Origin: Chamaelirium japonicum
Taxonomy: Eukaryota > Streptophyta > Magnoliopsida > Liliales > Melanthiaceae
Length of the DNA: 64,000 nucleotides
Direction: 5' to 3'
Assembly (NCBI GenBank): GCA_947650365.1
Contig: OX393555.1
Location: forward strand, 85,793,495 to 85,857,494
Shown here: in pieces, positions 10,620 to 20,876 of the stretch
Layout of the letters: each line of letters begins with the position of its first letter
How positions within the stretch are numbered: position 1 is the stretch's first letter
The notes under the pieces: model-generated
Database searches by the model: none
What the model was told of the DNA's origin: nothing
What the model saw: the letters and a program-made list of their open reading frames with translations, nothing else
Translations under genes and position numbers: made by a program

Positions 10620-10935
10620 AATGTAAGGGGTTGAGTCGCTACTCAATCACCCAAACTTGTAACTTTGAAAATTGAATTTGAATTCGAATAACATTTGAAT
10701 GTAAGGGGTCGAGTCGCAACTCAAACTCCCAAACCTGTTAGACGATATCGAATTGATTGAAATTGGATATTGAATTTCGAAGGTCAGTTTAACATTCGCT
10801 AGTAAGGGGTCGAGTCGCAACTCTAACACCCAAACATGTTAAGACCTGGTAACTTGAAAATGGTCAGTTTTTAACATTTGCTAGTAAGGGGTTGGGTCGC
10901 AACCCTAACACCCAAACTTGTTAAAAGACCTGGTA
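10620..10935. repeat. four imperfect direct repeats inside Tat element
   Basis: A motif GTAAGGGGT(T/C)GAGTCGC followed by ACTC(A/T)A and CCCAAAC recurs at about 10624, 10700, 10801 and 10884, spaced 76-101 bases apart. It lies between the antisense gene's 3' end and the 3' end of pol. Role unknown; possibly remnants of another tandem array. Confidence 0.8.
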
Positions 10936-11041
10936 ATTTGAATATGGATAACTTGAAACTGCTTCAGAACTTGGATTGAAAATCAGAACACTTGTACACT
11001 TGAACATTTGAAAGAGAGCTTTATTCATCACAGAATTTACA

Positions 11042-14000
11042 TTATGGATAGAACAACTTGAGGTGTCTAGAATTCCAAGCTCGAGGCAATCTATCTCCTT
11101 CTGGTGTGATCAGTCTGTAAGAACCTTTGCCTCCAACTGACTCAATGATATATGGACCTTCCCAGTTGGGAGCAAGCTTTCCACTGCTGTGCTCTTTGGT
11201 ATTGTAGAAAACTGCTCTGAGAACTAAACTACCCACTGGGAACTGTCTCTTGTGGACTTTCTTGTCATAGGCTCTTTTGATCTTCTGTTGATATTTGGCC
11301 ACACGAAGTGATGCTAGATCTCGTAGTTCTTCAGAGAAGTCTAGATCATTGATCCGAAGTTCTTCATTGACTCCTTCTTCAACAGCTTTGGTCTTCAAAG
11401 TACTAGATATATTTTCTGTTGGGAGTATTGCTTCTGATCCATATGTTAGACGGAAGGGTGAGAACCCTGTTGATCTTCTCGGAGTTGTGCGATACCCCCA
11501 AAGAACTTCAGGTAGGACTTGCTCCCACAATCCTTTCTTGTCGTTGAGTTTCTTCTTGAGTATATCAAGTATAGATCTGTTTGAGGCTTCAGCTTGACCA
11601 TTGCATTGAGGATATCTTGGAGTTGAATAGAATAACTTGATACCGTTGTTCAGACAGAACTCTCGGAATTTGTCTGAGTCAAATTGAGCTCCATTGTCAG
11701 CAACAAGAACTTGAGGTGTGCCAAATCTTGAGAAGATGTTGTGCCGAATGAATTTGATCACTTCGTCGTCAGTCTCTCGAAAGAGGGGCACAGCTTCAAC
11801 CCATTTGGTGAAGTAATCAGTAGCCAGCAGTAGATATTTCTTCTTGCTTGGAGTTGGAGGGAAAGGACCCAAGAAATCTAACCCCCATTGATGGAAAGGC
11901 CAAGGACTTGATAATTGATGAAGTTCATCTGCAGGGAGATGGATAGCTCGAGCGTGTCGTTGGCAAGGCTCGCATCTTTGAACGACTTGTTGAGCATCCT
12001 TTGCCATTGTTGGCCAGTAGTACCCTTGTAGCTTCGTCTTGGCTTCAAGAGATCTTCCCCCTGAATGATTTCCACAAGCTCCAGAGTGGATATCAATCAG
12101 GATTGATTGTGCTTGCTCAGGACCAAGGCACTTGAGCAACATCCCGTTGTGAGATTTGAAGTATAGATCTTCTCCTTGCAAAATGTAGCACGGGAGTTTC
12201 CTCTGAAGTCTTCGGGCTTGATTTGGATCTTCCGGCATTTTGCCATGCTTGAAGAAGTCGAAAATTGGTCTTCTCCAGTCTTCAAGCTGATCTCCACCCC
12301 CAGATCCTTTTGTAGTAGTAAGAATCTGTTGATCGGGGATGGTCTTGGGCACTTCTTGATAATCGATCTGTATTTGCCTTCCTCCGAGTGAGTCTCCAAG
12401 AACTGAGGCAGCATTAGCTAAGGCATCTGCTTCTCGGTTCTCTGCTCTGGGGATTTGAATGAATTCAGCGTTAGTAAAACGTTGTTGAAGACGTCGTACT
12501 AAGGCCAAGTAGAGTTGCATTCTTTCTTCTCGAGCTGTGTACTCTCTATTGATTTGCCTTATGATCAATTGGGAGTCGCTGTATATGATGATTCGATCTA
12601 CCCCCAGAGATTCTGCCATTTCGAGTCCGGAAATGAGTGCTTCATATTCAGCTTCGTTGTTGGTGGCATTAAACCCAAGGAGAGTGGCCTTCTGGAGATG
12701 ATCGAGTTCGGGGGATATTAAGACTATCCCAGTTCCCGAACCGATCGAACTTGATGCTCCATCAGTATAAAGCTTCCATGGAGGAGTTGCAGAAATAACT
12801 TCAAGACTTGGATCAATTTTTGTTGCAGGATTGATCGGAGGAGTATCCTCATCTTCCAAGCGCATGTCGACATCCTCTTCCCAAGTGATGGGGTCTTCAA
12901 CTGGAAAGTCAGCTAGAAAATCAGCAATTGCTTGACCTTTGATAGAAGTGCGAGATTCGAATTGAATCCCCAGAGCACTCATTTCGATCACCCATTTGGT
13001 CATTCGACCAGCTCGACCAGCTTTGTCAATGATATCTTTGAGTGAGTGTTCTGAAATGACAGTAATCTGGTGGGAGACGAAGTACGGTTGAAGACGACGC
13101 GAAGCAGTGAGCAAGGCCAAGATGACCTTCTCAGTTTTTGAGTAGCGAGTCTCAGCCGGAAGAAGAGTGTGGCTGATGTAGTAGACTGGATGTTCGATGC
13201 CTTCTCTTCTACTGACTAAGACCGCGCTGATTGCTTGATCGGTCACGGCAAGGTAGAGCCACAAGTCTTCTTTTGGAAGTGGAGCAGTCAGGATAGGAGC
13301 TTGCACCAGATATTTCTTGATACTTTGAAATGCTTCTTCACAGGTTGGACTCCAGCCGGAGGTATCCGCCTTTCGTAGTTTGTCGAAGAGTGGCTTGCAC
13401 TTGTCTGAGGACTTTGAGATGAATCGATTGAGTGCTGCTAACCTTCCAGTGAGACGTTGAACTTCTTTTCGATTTGTAGGTGAAGGCATACCGATGATGG
13501 CTCGAATTTGATCAGGATTGGCTTCAATACCTCTCCTGGTCACAAGATGACCCAGGAATTTGCCAGATTGAACTCCGAAGGCGCACTTGGCTGGATTGAG
13601 CTTCATTCGATACTTTCGGAGGACTTGGAAGGTTTCAGCCAGATCAGATAGATGTTTGCTCCGAACGGAACTCTTGGTGAGGAGATCATCGACATAGACT
13701 TCGACGTTGCGACCGATCTGATCTTCGAACATTTTGGTGACTAGCCTTTGATAGGTGGAACCAGCATTTTTGAGGCCAAATGGCATGACATTGTAGCAGT
13801 AGAGACCTCGGCTAGTCACAAAACACGTTTTCTCTTGATCATCGGCGTGAAGAGGAATTTGATTGTACCCAGAATACCCATCCATGAAAGACAACAGCTC
13901 GTGGCCAGCAGTGGCGTCGACGAGTCTATCTATCCTTGGCATGGGAAAAGGATCTTTGGGGCAAGCCTTGTTGAGATTGGTAAAGTCGATGCAGACTCTG

Positions 14001-14422
14001 ACTTTCCCATTCTTCTTTGGAACAGCCACTATATTAGAGATCCAAGTTGGATACTCTACTTCTCGGATGAATCCGGCTGCGAGTAGCTTGGTAATTTCTT
14101 CTTGAACAGCAACTTGCAGCTCTGGTCGAATGGTGCGAGGCTTTTGCTTGACGGGCTTCACCTCTTCTTTGATCGCAAGTCGGTGACAAGCGTCATCTGG
14201 ATTGATACCAGGCATGTCTTCGAAACACCAAGCAAAGACGTCGATATTGGACTGGAGGAAGGATACCATGTCTTGCGCTTCTGCGTCGCTAAGACCGGTA
14301 CCAATAAATGTTTGTCGAGGGAGATCTCCGCTGCCTATGTTGATCGGGATGATTTCTTCAATTGAAGGTGATGCTTCCCATTCGATTGGCGGAGGTTCGG
14401 TCAGCGGAATCTCCTTTGATTG
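11042..14422 (-). CDS. pol: Tat element pol (RT-RNase H-archaeal-like RNase H-integrase), reached through an in-frame UAG
   Basis: The frame is open for 1126 codons after the gag-protease UAG and in the same phase; the first ATG is at 14269. Domains in order, counted from that ATG: RT at about 40-240 with KVRVCIDFTNLN, MPFGLKNAGSTYQR and the catalytic YVDD; an RNase H-like domain at about 315-430; a second, archaeal-type RNase H at about 495-620 with YTDGAS, NNEAEYEAL and YSDSQ; then integrase with an HHCC finger (about 730-785, ending CEPCQRH) and core residues in GLDFLGPFP, VADNGAQF and NGQAEASNR. The C-terminus ends in GPY..ESVGGKGSYRL. Two RNase H domains are diagnostic of the Tat lineage. 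No internal stop or frameshift is present, so the polyprotein looks intact. Confidence 0.93.
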   Translation of the reverse strand, partial: QSKEIPLTEPPPIEWEASPSIEEIIPINIGSGDLPRQTFIGTGLSDAEAQDMVSFLQSNIDVFAWCFEDMPGINPDDACHRLAIKEEVKPVKQKPRTIRPELQVAVQEEITKLLAAGFIREVEYPTWISNIVAVPKKNGKVRVCIDFTNLNKACPKDPFPMPRIDRLVDATAGHELLSFMDGYSGYNQIPLHADDQEKTCFVTSRGLYCYNVMPFGLKNAGSTYQRLVTKMFEDQIGRNVEVYVDDLLTKSSVRSKHLSDLAETFQVLRKYRMKLNPAKCAFGVQSGKFLGHLVTRRGIEANPDQIRAIIGMPSPTNRKEVQRLTGRLAALNRFISKSSDKCKPLFDKLRKADTSGWSPTCEEAFQSIKKYLVQAPILTAPLPKEDLWLYLAVTDQAISAVLVSRREGIEHPVYYISHTLLPAETRYSKTEKVILALLTASRRLQPYFVSHQITVISEHSLKDIIDKAGRAGRMTKWVIEMSALGIQFESRTSIKGQAIADFLADFPVEDPITWEEDVDMRLEDEDTPPINPATKIDPSLEVISATPPWKLYTDGASSSIGSGTGIVLISPELDHLQKATLLGFNATNNEAEYEALISGLEMAESLGVDRIIIYSDSQLIIRQINREYTAREERMQLYLALVRRLQQRFTNAEFIQIPRAENREADALANAASVLGDSLGGRQIQIDYQEVPKTIPDQQILTTTKGSGGGDQLEDWRRPIFDFFKHGKMPEDPNQARRLQRKLPCYILQGEDLYFKSHNGMLLKCLGPEQAQSILIDIHSGACGNHSGGRSLEAKTKLQGYYWPTMAKDAQQVVQRCEPCQRHARAIHLPADELHQLSSPWPFHQWGLDFLGPFPPTPSKKKYLLLATDYFTKWVEAVPLFRETDDEVIKFIRHNIFSRFGTPQVLVADNGAQFDSDKFREFCLNNGIKLFYSTPRYPQCNGQAEASNRSILDILKKKLNDKKGLWEQVLPEVLWGYRTTPRRSTGFSPFRLTYGSEAILPTENISSTLKTKAVEEGVNEELRINDLDFSEELRDLASLRVAKYQQKIKRAYDKKVHKRQFPVGSLVLRAVFYNTKEHSSGKLAPNWEGPYIIESVGGKGSYRLITPEGDRLPRAWNSRHLKLFYP

Positions 14423-14425
14423 CTA
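14417..14425 (-). promoter_or_regulatory. candidate stop-codon readthrough site between gag-protease and pol
   Basis: On the minus strand the junction reads AAA-UAG-CAA-UCA. UAG followed by CAR-YYA is the established leaky-stop consensus first defined in tobacco mosaic virus. The frame is open on both sides, with no frameshift or spacer. Suppression of one UAG would therefore give a Gag-protease-Pol protein of 1949 residues while most product stays Gag-protease. The context match is seen directly; the function is inferred. Confidence 0.7.
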
Positions 14426-16891
14426 TTTAGAAGAGGGACCAGCTTCATCTCGTGGCCGCTTTGGAGGAGCAATATTGATCTTTCGATCTGTTTTAGCAGC
14501 AGCAGCTTCACAAGATCTTCCAGCTTGCTGATCGCCTCGAATGCAGACGATGCCTTCTCCAGTTGCAAACTTGAGTAGTTGATGGTAAGAGGAGGAGATG
14601 GCATTGATCTGATGGAGGAATGGTCGCCCAAGAATGGCGTTATAGCTAGACATTCCTTCGACGATTGCAAATCTCACCGAGACTCGAGTCTCTCGGCTGA
14701 GGTCGATGGTAAATCTGGATTCGCCCACTGTGATGCTTTGTTCACCATTGAAGCCGGTGATCACAGTTGGGACGACGTCGAGGCTTTGATACTTATGTCC
14801 CAGACGTTTGAAACAGTCTGAGAACATAATGTCGATAGAGCTTCCGGTGTCGATGAGGATCCGGTTGACAGTGCTGCCGTCGATGATGAGTTTCAAGACC
14901 AGGGGGTCTCGATGTGGAGTATGAACTCCTTGAAGATCGGTGTCGTTGAAGACGATTGATGGCCAAGAAAGACCTTCGATGGGTTTCTCGATCCAGGTAT
15001 CTTCTTTGCTCGCAGTAGAACGAACGTGGAAGATGCGTCGAACTTGGCGATCCACCTCTTTCCCAGTCAGACTTTGATTGTGCAATGTTCCATGAATACC
15101 AAAAACATTGGCATTCACAGAGATAGTTTGCCGGTTAGAGGAGATTTGATGTATCCAACACACTTCTTTCCCCTTGGCAGAGGTTCGACGTTGATCGTGT
15201 CCGTTGTTGACGAATTCTTGAAGATGGCCTTCTCGCAATAGGTCTTCAAGATGGAATTTCAGCCGAAAACACCGATCAGTGGAGTGACCGTGACTTCGAT
15301 GGAAGTCGCAGTAGACTGTCTTGTCTGCTGTGAATTTGGAATTCGGCTGAAGAGGATTAGGCCTCCGAACGAACTCTTCATGTTGAATGCGGTCGAGTAT
15401 CTGTTCGATCGGCATATTCCACTCGGTGAAAGTGGTCTTTGTTGGAGATCGACGTCCATCATTCTTTGGTCTTTTGTTGGCCGGAGGAGCTGCTGCTTCA
15501 GCGTTGTGAGCCTTTGCAGCATACTTAGGAGCTTCTCTTTCAGCAGGCCTTCTCTTAGTTTCTCGCCCTTTTCGAGCGACTTGATCGTCTTCCACCTCAA
15601 TCTCCCTCTGAATTCGATCGAACATAGCTCCCAGAGAAGGAGGGGGATTGCGGATGAAGTCGTTGTAGATGTGTAGATCGAAGCGGAGAGCGTTCTGGAA
15701 AGCCAACATAATGGCTTCATCATCCAGATGTCTTCCAGAGAGAGCAGCATGCTCGTTGCGAAACCTCCTCGTGAAGCTGCGAAGAGTCTCGTCTGCACCC
15801 ATCCGTAGTCGGTAGAGAGAGTCGAGTTTCTTCTCTGGCTTTAGATTGAGTTGATAGTGCTGCACAAAGAGGTTAGCCAAGACACCGAACTGAGTGATGG
15901 ACCCAGCTCGGAGATTGTGATACCAGTCGAGTGAAGGCTCATCAAGACTTCCCGCGAAGGTGCGGCAGAGCACATTGTTTTCCTCTTCGTGTGGCGTTAG
16001 AGCTTGCTTGAAGGCAAGTATATGGAGGCTTGGATCTCCTCTGATACAGTTGAATTTGGGGAGGATAGGAGTTCTCCATCCTCTTGGAAAGGTGGTATCG
16101 AAGAGACTTCGATGTAGAGGTCCGGCAGAGGAATACCCATCCCTACGACCATGTCCTTGACCTAGAGGTGGGTCAAGAGGCAAGATCGCAAGGTCTTGCT
16201 CTGGTATTGAAGTGTTTGCCGGTCGAAGTCGATGTCGAAGGTCCGATCCAAGTCCACGTTGGAGTGGAATGGAAGGGGAGACTCTACTCTTTGAAGGAGC
16301 GCCTTTCATTTGGTGCTTCCTTGGCAGGTTGAGCTTCGATGGTGCTCTTTTGTCGCAGTTACGACCAGATGAAGATTGGGAGGACTCGTCTTCAAGACGA
16401 TCCCAGACACTCTGCTTCCAAGGAGCAGCAGAGGGAGTTGGGTCGCGTCGAATCCTCTCGAGAGCATCAGTGCCCATTGACCTCCGTTGTTCGGAGTAAA
16501 TTGAATGTCGAGGAGGATCAACCCTCTCACTTGCGGAGGGGATCGGAATAGCAATTCCAGCTTCGGAAGCTGCCTTCTTCAGAGCATCCCTCTCAGCAGT
16601 GAGGGTGGCGTTTTGCTTCGCCAATTGGAGTAGTTGGAAATCGATTGCAGAGATCTGGTAAGTCGATGGAGGATCTTCAGCAGGAGCAGGGACAGTCTGT
16701 CCAATTGATTGATGAGGATGAGGGGCGATCGGTCGATCGACTGATCTCCCGCTTCCTGAATGAACCCCCATCTCGGGGACAGCAAGGGGCTGCCCGAAAT
16801 TGAGCCTTTGACTCATTGAACGAGTCTCAGGACGAGGTTGATGTTGAGTGTTACTTCCTTCTGGTTGACCCTGATGTTTGGTTCTCGCCAT
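14423..16891 (-). CDS. gag: Tat element gag-protease
   Basis: 822 codons. A low-complexity N-terminus (residues 1-260) carries a short coiled-coil stretch near 75-105. The retrotransposon Gag core is at about 285-420 (FTRRFRNEHAAL). A zinc-knuckle-like motif at about 545-560 has the spacing C-X2-H-X4-H-X4-C instead of CCHC. The aspartic protease lies at about 690-780 with active-site IDTGSS and the distal LGRPFLH flap-side motif. Translation would start at the ATG at 16891, 147 bases inside the 5' LTR. The frame ends at a UAG (14423-14425) directly continuous with pol. It looks intact. Confidence 0.92.
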   Translation of the reverse strand: MARTKHQGQPEGSNTQHQPRPETRSMSQRLNFGQPLAVPEMGVHSGSGRSVDRPIAPHPHQSIGQTVPAPAEDPPSTYQISAIDFQLLQLAKQNATLTAERDALKKAASEAGIAIPIPSASERVDPPRHSIYSEQRRSMGTDALERIRRDPTPSAAPWKQSVWDRLEDESSQSSSGRNCDKRAPSKLNLPRKHQMKGAPSKSRVSPSIPLQRGLGSDLRHRLRPANTSIPEQDLAILPLDPPLGQGHGRRDGYSSAGPLHRSLFDTTFPRGWRTPILPKFNCIRGDPSLHILAFKQALTPHEEENNVLCRTFAGSLDEPSLDWYHNLRAGSITQFGVLANLFVQHYQLNLKPEKKLDSLYRLRMGADETLRSFTRRFRNEHAALSGRHLDDEAIMLAFQNALRFDLHIYNDFIRNPPPSLGAMFDRIQREIEVEDDQVARKGRETKRRPAEREAPKYAAKAHNAEAAAPPANKRPKNDGRRSPTKTTFTEWNMPIEQILDRIQHEEFVRRPNPLQPNSKFTADKTVYCDFHRSHGHSTDRCFRLKFHLEDLLREGHLQEFVNNGHDQRRTSAKGKEVCWIHQISSNRQTISVNANVFGIHGTLHNQSLTGKEVDRQVRRIFHVRSTASKEDTWIEKPIEGLSWPSIVFNDTDLQGVHTPHRDPLVLKLIIDGSTVNRILIDTGSSIDIMFSDCFKRLGHKYQSLDVVPTVITGFNGEQSITVGESRFTIDLSRETRVSVRFAIVEGMSSYNAILGRPFLHQINAISSSYHQLLKFATGEGIVCIRGDQQAGRSCEAAAAKTDRKINIAPPKRPRDEAGPSSK

Positions 16892-17021
16892 TCAGAGTGC
16901 GAAGGGTGCAACGAGATTGCCGACGCCCGATCAGTTGTCTGATTAACCGAGGGGACGAGGAAGTTTGACTATATTGATATGGTAGTCGAAGTAGAGAGAA
17001 CACAGCTTCTCGCTCGGATCC

Positions 17022-17038
17022 CACAGACGGCGCCAAAC
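17022..17038 (-). other. Tat element primer-binding site
   Basis: Immediately inside the 5' LTR the minus strand reads TTTGGCGCCGTCTGTGGGA. TGGCGCCGT is the type of primer site used by many plant gypsy elements of the Tat/Athila group. The exact tRNA cannot be fixed without a tRNA set. Confidence 0.7.
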
Positions 17039-17779
17039 TGTGGGGGAAAATCTTCGTGCCGACCCGAAGACTCTCGCAACACCAGTCAATTGGAGTTGAA
17101 GTTGACGTTGGAGATCGTTGGTCGATCTGTTGGTTGAAGTTGTTGCTTTTTTGATATGTAAACAGAAAAGCAATCAGAGAGAAAGATTTTGACACAAGAG
17201 AAGTGATCTCGGAGTTCAGCCGAAGCCTACGTCTCCGTGCTATAGGGAGCAACCCGAATTCACTAACACTTATGTTGAAGTGACCTCGACAGGCCGAGTA
17301 TCACTGAAAGCTCCCTGATCTCTTCGAAAGAGAGAAGAAGATCAAAGAGAGATGGTAGATCGGAGGTTAGAAATCCCAAAGCTCTGGTTCTGAAAGTCAG
17401 ATCTCAGAGTGGAAATCAGATTTCCGGATCTTAGATTTCGATCCATTTACATTCGAAGGCTCTGCTATTTATAGACATTCTGGGTGGCGAATGGCGGTTT
17501 TTTGCTATCGTATCTGGGGATCCTTCAGGTAAAGTTGCGTCCTCGTGGGCCCACCAGGCAGGGCCGGTGGGTCCCGTGGTAGTCCTTGTGGGCCCACCAG
17601 GCAGGGCCGGTGGGTCCCGCTGTAGTCCTTGTGGGCCCACCAGGCAGGGCCAGTGGGTCCCGTGGTAGTCCTCGTGGGCCCACCAGGCAGGGCCGGTGGG
17701 TCCCGCTGTAGTCTTCGCGGGTCCACCAGGCAGGGCCGGTGGGTCCCGTGGTGGATTTATGCCAAAATTTGCACCCACA
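17039..17779 (-). repeat. Tat element 5' LTR (741 bp)
   Basis: This is the right-hand LTR, matching 4819-5558 apart from one extra base near 17496. A TATTTATAGA sequence at about 17466-17475 contains the minus-strand box TCTATAAATA, the likely TATA of the element promoter. The 43-bp minisatellite (five units) lies at about 17545-17755, upstream of that box in element orientation. Confidence 0.93.
17545..17755. repeat. 43-bp minisatellite inside Tat 5' LTR, five units
   Basis: Same array as in the other LTR and identical to it in my reading. Because it lies upstream of the presumed TATA box, it could influence the element's promoter; that is inference only. Confidence 0.9.
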
Positions 17780-18461
17780 GGGTTTCCCGCCGTGGGTCGA
17801 TTGCGAGGATGCGCCGATGATCCCGCACACGGAGCAAGGCCGGACGTCAGGAGAAGCCGGAACCTTCGGAAAATCAACACCGAGGCCTTCACGAGGCGAA
17901 GTCGTGGAAGCGGCGAGGGTCGGGAACACGAGTCTCGCCCGGAAGCACTCACGAAGAGGCACCAAATTTCAGCAATGATCAGAACTCAATTCTTCTTTTT
18001 CGTTCATCTTTTTGTAGAGCTAGGGTTTTTGTTTTGATGGCCAAGATCAAAGGATAATAGGGTTTGGATGGTGGTGATGCAAGGGCTAAGAAAGGCAAGG
18101 AAAAGTGAGGAAAACAAGGGAAAGAAGATAGAGAATGGGAGGGGGTCGGGGTGGCCTCGGGATCCGTGCGGGTAGGGGGCCGGTCGGTCGGTTTCACGGG
18201 AAAAGAGAAGGGGGGGCGGTGATCTCAATAGAAGCCCTATTGGGCTTAAGATAAGCCCACTTAAGCCCTAATTGAAGCCCATATGTGCCACGTCATCTAA
18301 TTTGAGTTATTTTGTCATCTGACCGTCGGTTTCGAGATATAATCTCGTCCGTCGGTACCCCGCAAACACACGCACCCATAATTTTATTAATATCATGTAG
18401 AAACTCACCCGAGAAGATCCGGATTCAATCCGAAAAGCCCTCGGATGAGATCATGGACATT
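17780..18461 (-). repeat. chromovirus 3' LTR, segment 2
   Basis: This segment resumes exactly where segment 1 stopped (GGGTTTCCCGCCGTGGG) and matches 30432-31122 of the intact right LTR. It ends at GGACAT, where the gag-protease element is inserted. Confidence 0.9.
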
Positions 18462-19628
18462 TGATGCAGACGAGCCTACTACGTGCAGATTTGCTACAGC
18501 TGATGGCGTATTTTCGTCCGCGCCGGAGATCCAGGAAGCCGATCGTCGATCCGTCTGCATCAGTGGAAAGCTTAATCGAAGCCCTACAACTTTGGTTTTT
18601 ATTTTATTTCGATCCGACTAACGGATCTTTAGTTATTTCTATTTTTATTTCTGGTTTGGGTAGGTGCCACAGATGCCGAACTGACTCGTTTCTATGTTAG
18701 AGTCTTAGCCGTAGGATCTTAAGTGAGATTAAATCTCAATGGATGAGATTTCAAGGGAAACCAAAAACCCAAAACCCTATCCCATCCTCCCACCCGACCG
18801 ACCCTCTCTCTCTCTCCCGCGAACGCCCGCGCCCCTCTCACCCGCGCGTCCCTCTCTCTCTCTCTACCCGACCGGCCCTCTCTCTCTTTCTTTCCTTTTG
18901 TGCCTTGGTGCTTTCATCTCCTATAAGTTCTAAAAACCCTAATTTAAGGGGGAGAAGAATATGAAATTGAAACCCTAAACGGAGAAGCGTGTGCGCTTGC
19001 TCGTTGTATCTCTTCGGACAAATCTTCCTTGCTTCTGATCCTTTTCTTCCTTCGCACGCTTCTACCCCGTCGCCTCGTTATTCGTCTACGGCTTCACGGA
19101 AGATCGACGTGGAGTTTCTTCGTCTTCAAAGATCCATCGTCTCGGCTTCTTCACCCCGTCTTCTGGACCACGCCTCCCCTTCCGTGCCTTTCATCTGCAA
19201 CAACGGAGCATCGGATAGCCGCCGGCATTGACCAAAGCACGGTTTGGATTATCCTCTGATCTTTTCATGTGATATTTTCCCTTCTCGCAACCGGCCTTAT
19301 TGCTGATTTCATCTTAGGATTCCTAATATTTTGTTTTCCCGAGAATCTCATCCATTAGGGTTTACCGTTAGATCTTTGATTGTTCTATGAAACTTTGGCT
19401 TATTATTTGAGACTGTGTTATTCATTATTGCTGGAATTCAGTTACAATAATCTGAAATTAAGTCTCATTTGTCAGTTTTATTATTTCGTGGAATTAAATC
19501 TGAATGGGAATGAATGGATGTTGAATCGTGATTGTAAACTTGCTGAAATCTGATTTTTATATGCTGAAATCTGACTTTTATGTTTTAAATTCTGCACTTG
19601 GACTTATTTAAGCATACGCTTCCCATCA
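18462..19628 (+). repeat. TR-GAG element 5' LTR (family A)
   Basis: It has TG..CA termini and is near-identical to 23345-24537 except for a deletion of about 26 bp close to 18665 and scattered substitutions. It contains CT-rich tracts at about 18800-18895, followed by CTATAAG near 18920, likely promoter and transcript-start sequence. Confidence 0.9.
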
Positions 19629-19850
19629 AGTTGGTATCAGAGCGCACTAGTCGTCGCGTTCTTACGCAACGGCCGGTCCTGTCGCATCATTCGCATCATC
19701 GCGTGTTTGCTGAAATTTTTTTTTTATTTTCCTTCTTTCATTTTAGTTAGTGTCTTGCATTAATTAGTAACTAGCATCGCGTGAGCGCATCAATATTAGG
19801 TTCACCCCTTCTCTCTGAGTGACTCGATAGCATCTTCTAGAGAATCTAGG

Positions 19851-20876
19851 ATGGCTGGATCTTCTCCACCCCGTACTTGGCAGGATGCCTTCATGAGGCA
19901 ACAAGAGCACATGGATAGGCTTCAGACCCAGATAGAAGCCTTGGCCTTAGCCTTCGATAATTCCCAAAATCCACCGCGACCCTGTCGCGAACACAGGACT
20001 AGAGCGTCACCAGGGCATAGTGAGTTAGACCTAGAGTCCGGAGGTGACAGCGTCAGTTCCTCTGACGGGACTGATAGGCGAAGTAGACGGACTCATAGGA
20101 GATCGAAATCCCATTGGGGCTGGGATCAGGGCATTAAAATAGAAATTCCTGAGTTCGAGGGTAGGATGGATCCTGAAAAGTTTCTAGAGTGGGCCGAGCG
20201 AATCGACCAATACTTTGAGTGGAAGGAAATCCCCCGCGACAAACAAGTCAAGTTTGTCAGCCTTAAACTGAAAGGTCATGCACTGATTTGGTGGAAACAG
20301 TTGCAGACCACTAGGGGTAGAAAAGGAAAAGAGAAAATTTCCACGTGGACACATATGTGAGGAAAAATGCAACAGAAGTTCCTCCCTTCTGATTTCAAGC
20401 AGAATGTGTTCCAGAAATTCCAGAACCTGCGACAGGAGCACAAATCTGTAGATGATTACACTAATGAATTCTACAAGCTCCAAGCTCGTAATGATATGCA
20501 CGAAGATGAAGAGCAGAGCGTCGCTAGGTATGTCAATGGTCTCAAACCGTCAATTCAAGAGGTGGTGTCCCTTCACGACTTGTATCAGGTCAGTGATGCA
20601 CACCGTCGGGCTAAGAAAGTCGAGTCTCACCACTCCCGATCTGCGTCCCGGCGTTATGACAACACTAGGGCACCATCCGGATCTTTTAGTAGACCACTCC
20701 CTGGACTTCCACCTGTAGTTGGCACCGTTCTTGCACCCACTGAGAAGGGTAAAGGAGTCTTAGGACCCAACCCGAGCTAAATTAAGTGTTTCAAATGCAA
20801 CCGGCCGGGTCACAAGTCAGCCGATTGTCCTCGCCGTCAATTCCATCCACAGACAAATCTTGCGGATAATGACGAG
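19851..20876 (+). pseudogene. gag: TR-GAG element gag (two in-frame stops)
   Basis: Starts at MAGSSPPRTWQDAF. A coiled segment (about 10-40) and a Ser/Arg-rich linker lead into a Gag core with IEIPEFEGRMDPEKFLEW and LIWWKQLQ, clearly related to the chromovirus gag at 29764. TGA at 20358-20360 and TAA at 20778-20780 interrupt the single frame. The zinc knuckle CFKCNRPGHKSADC (CX2CX4HX4C, about 20789-20830) follows in frame. The hAT insertion at 20877 then separates gag from protease. The stops make it inactive as it stands. Confidence 0.85.

Larger units (their letters stand above)
4819..17779 (-). mobile_element. Tat-lineage Ty3/gypsy retrotransposon, near-intact, 12.96 kb
   Basis: It is bounded by TG..CA and a perfect 5-bp duplication GGGTT (4814-4818 and 17780-17784). 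The uninterrupted chromovirus LTR has one GGGTT at the same place. The LTRs at 4819-5558 and 17039-17779 differ by a single base in an A/T run as far as I can compare by eye, implying very recent insertion. Order on the minus strand: 5' LTR, primer-binding site, gag-protease, in-frame UAG, RT-RNase H-integrase, a long 3' region with short direct repeats, a spliced antisense gene, tandem arrays, polypurine tract, 3' LTR. A long 3' spacer with repeats and an antisense ORF is a known trait of the Tat lineage. Confidence 0.93.
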
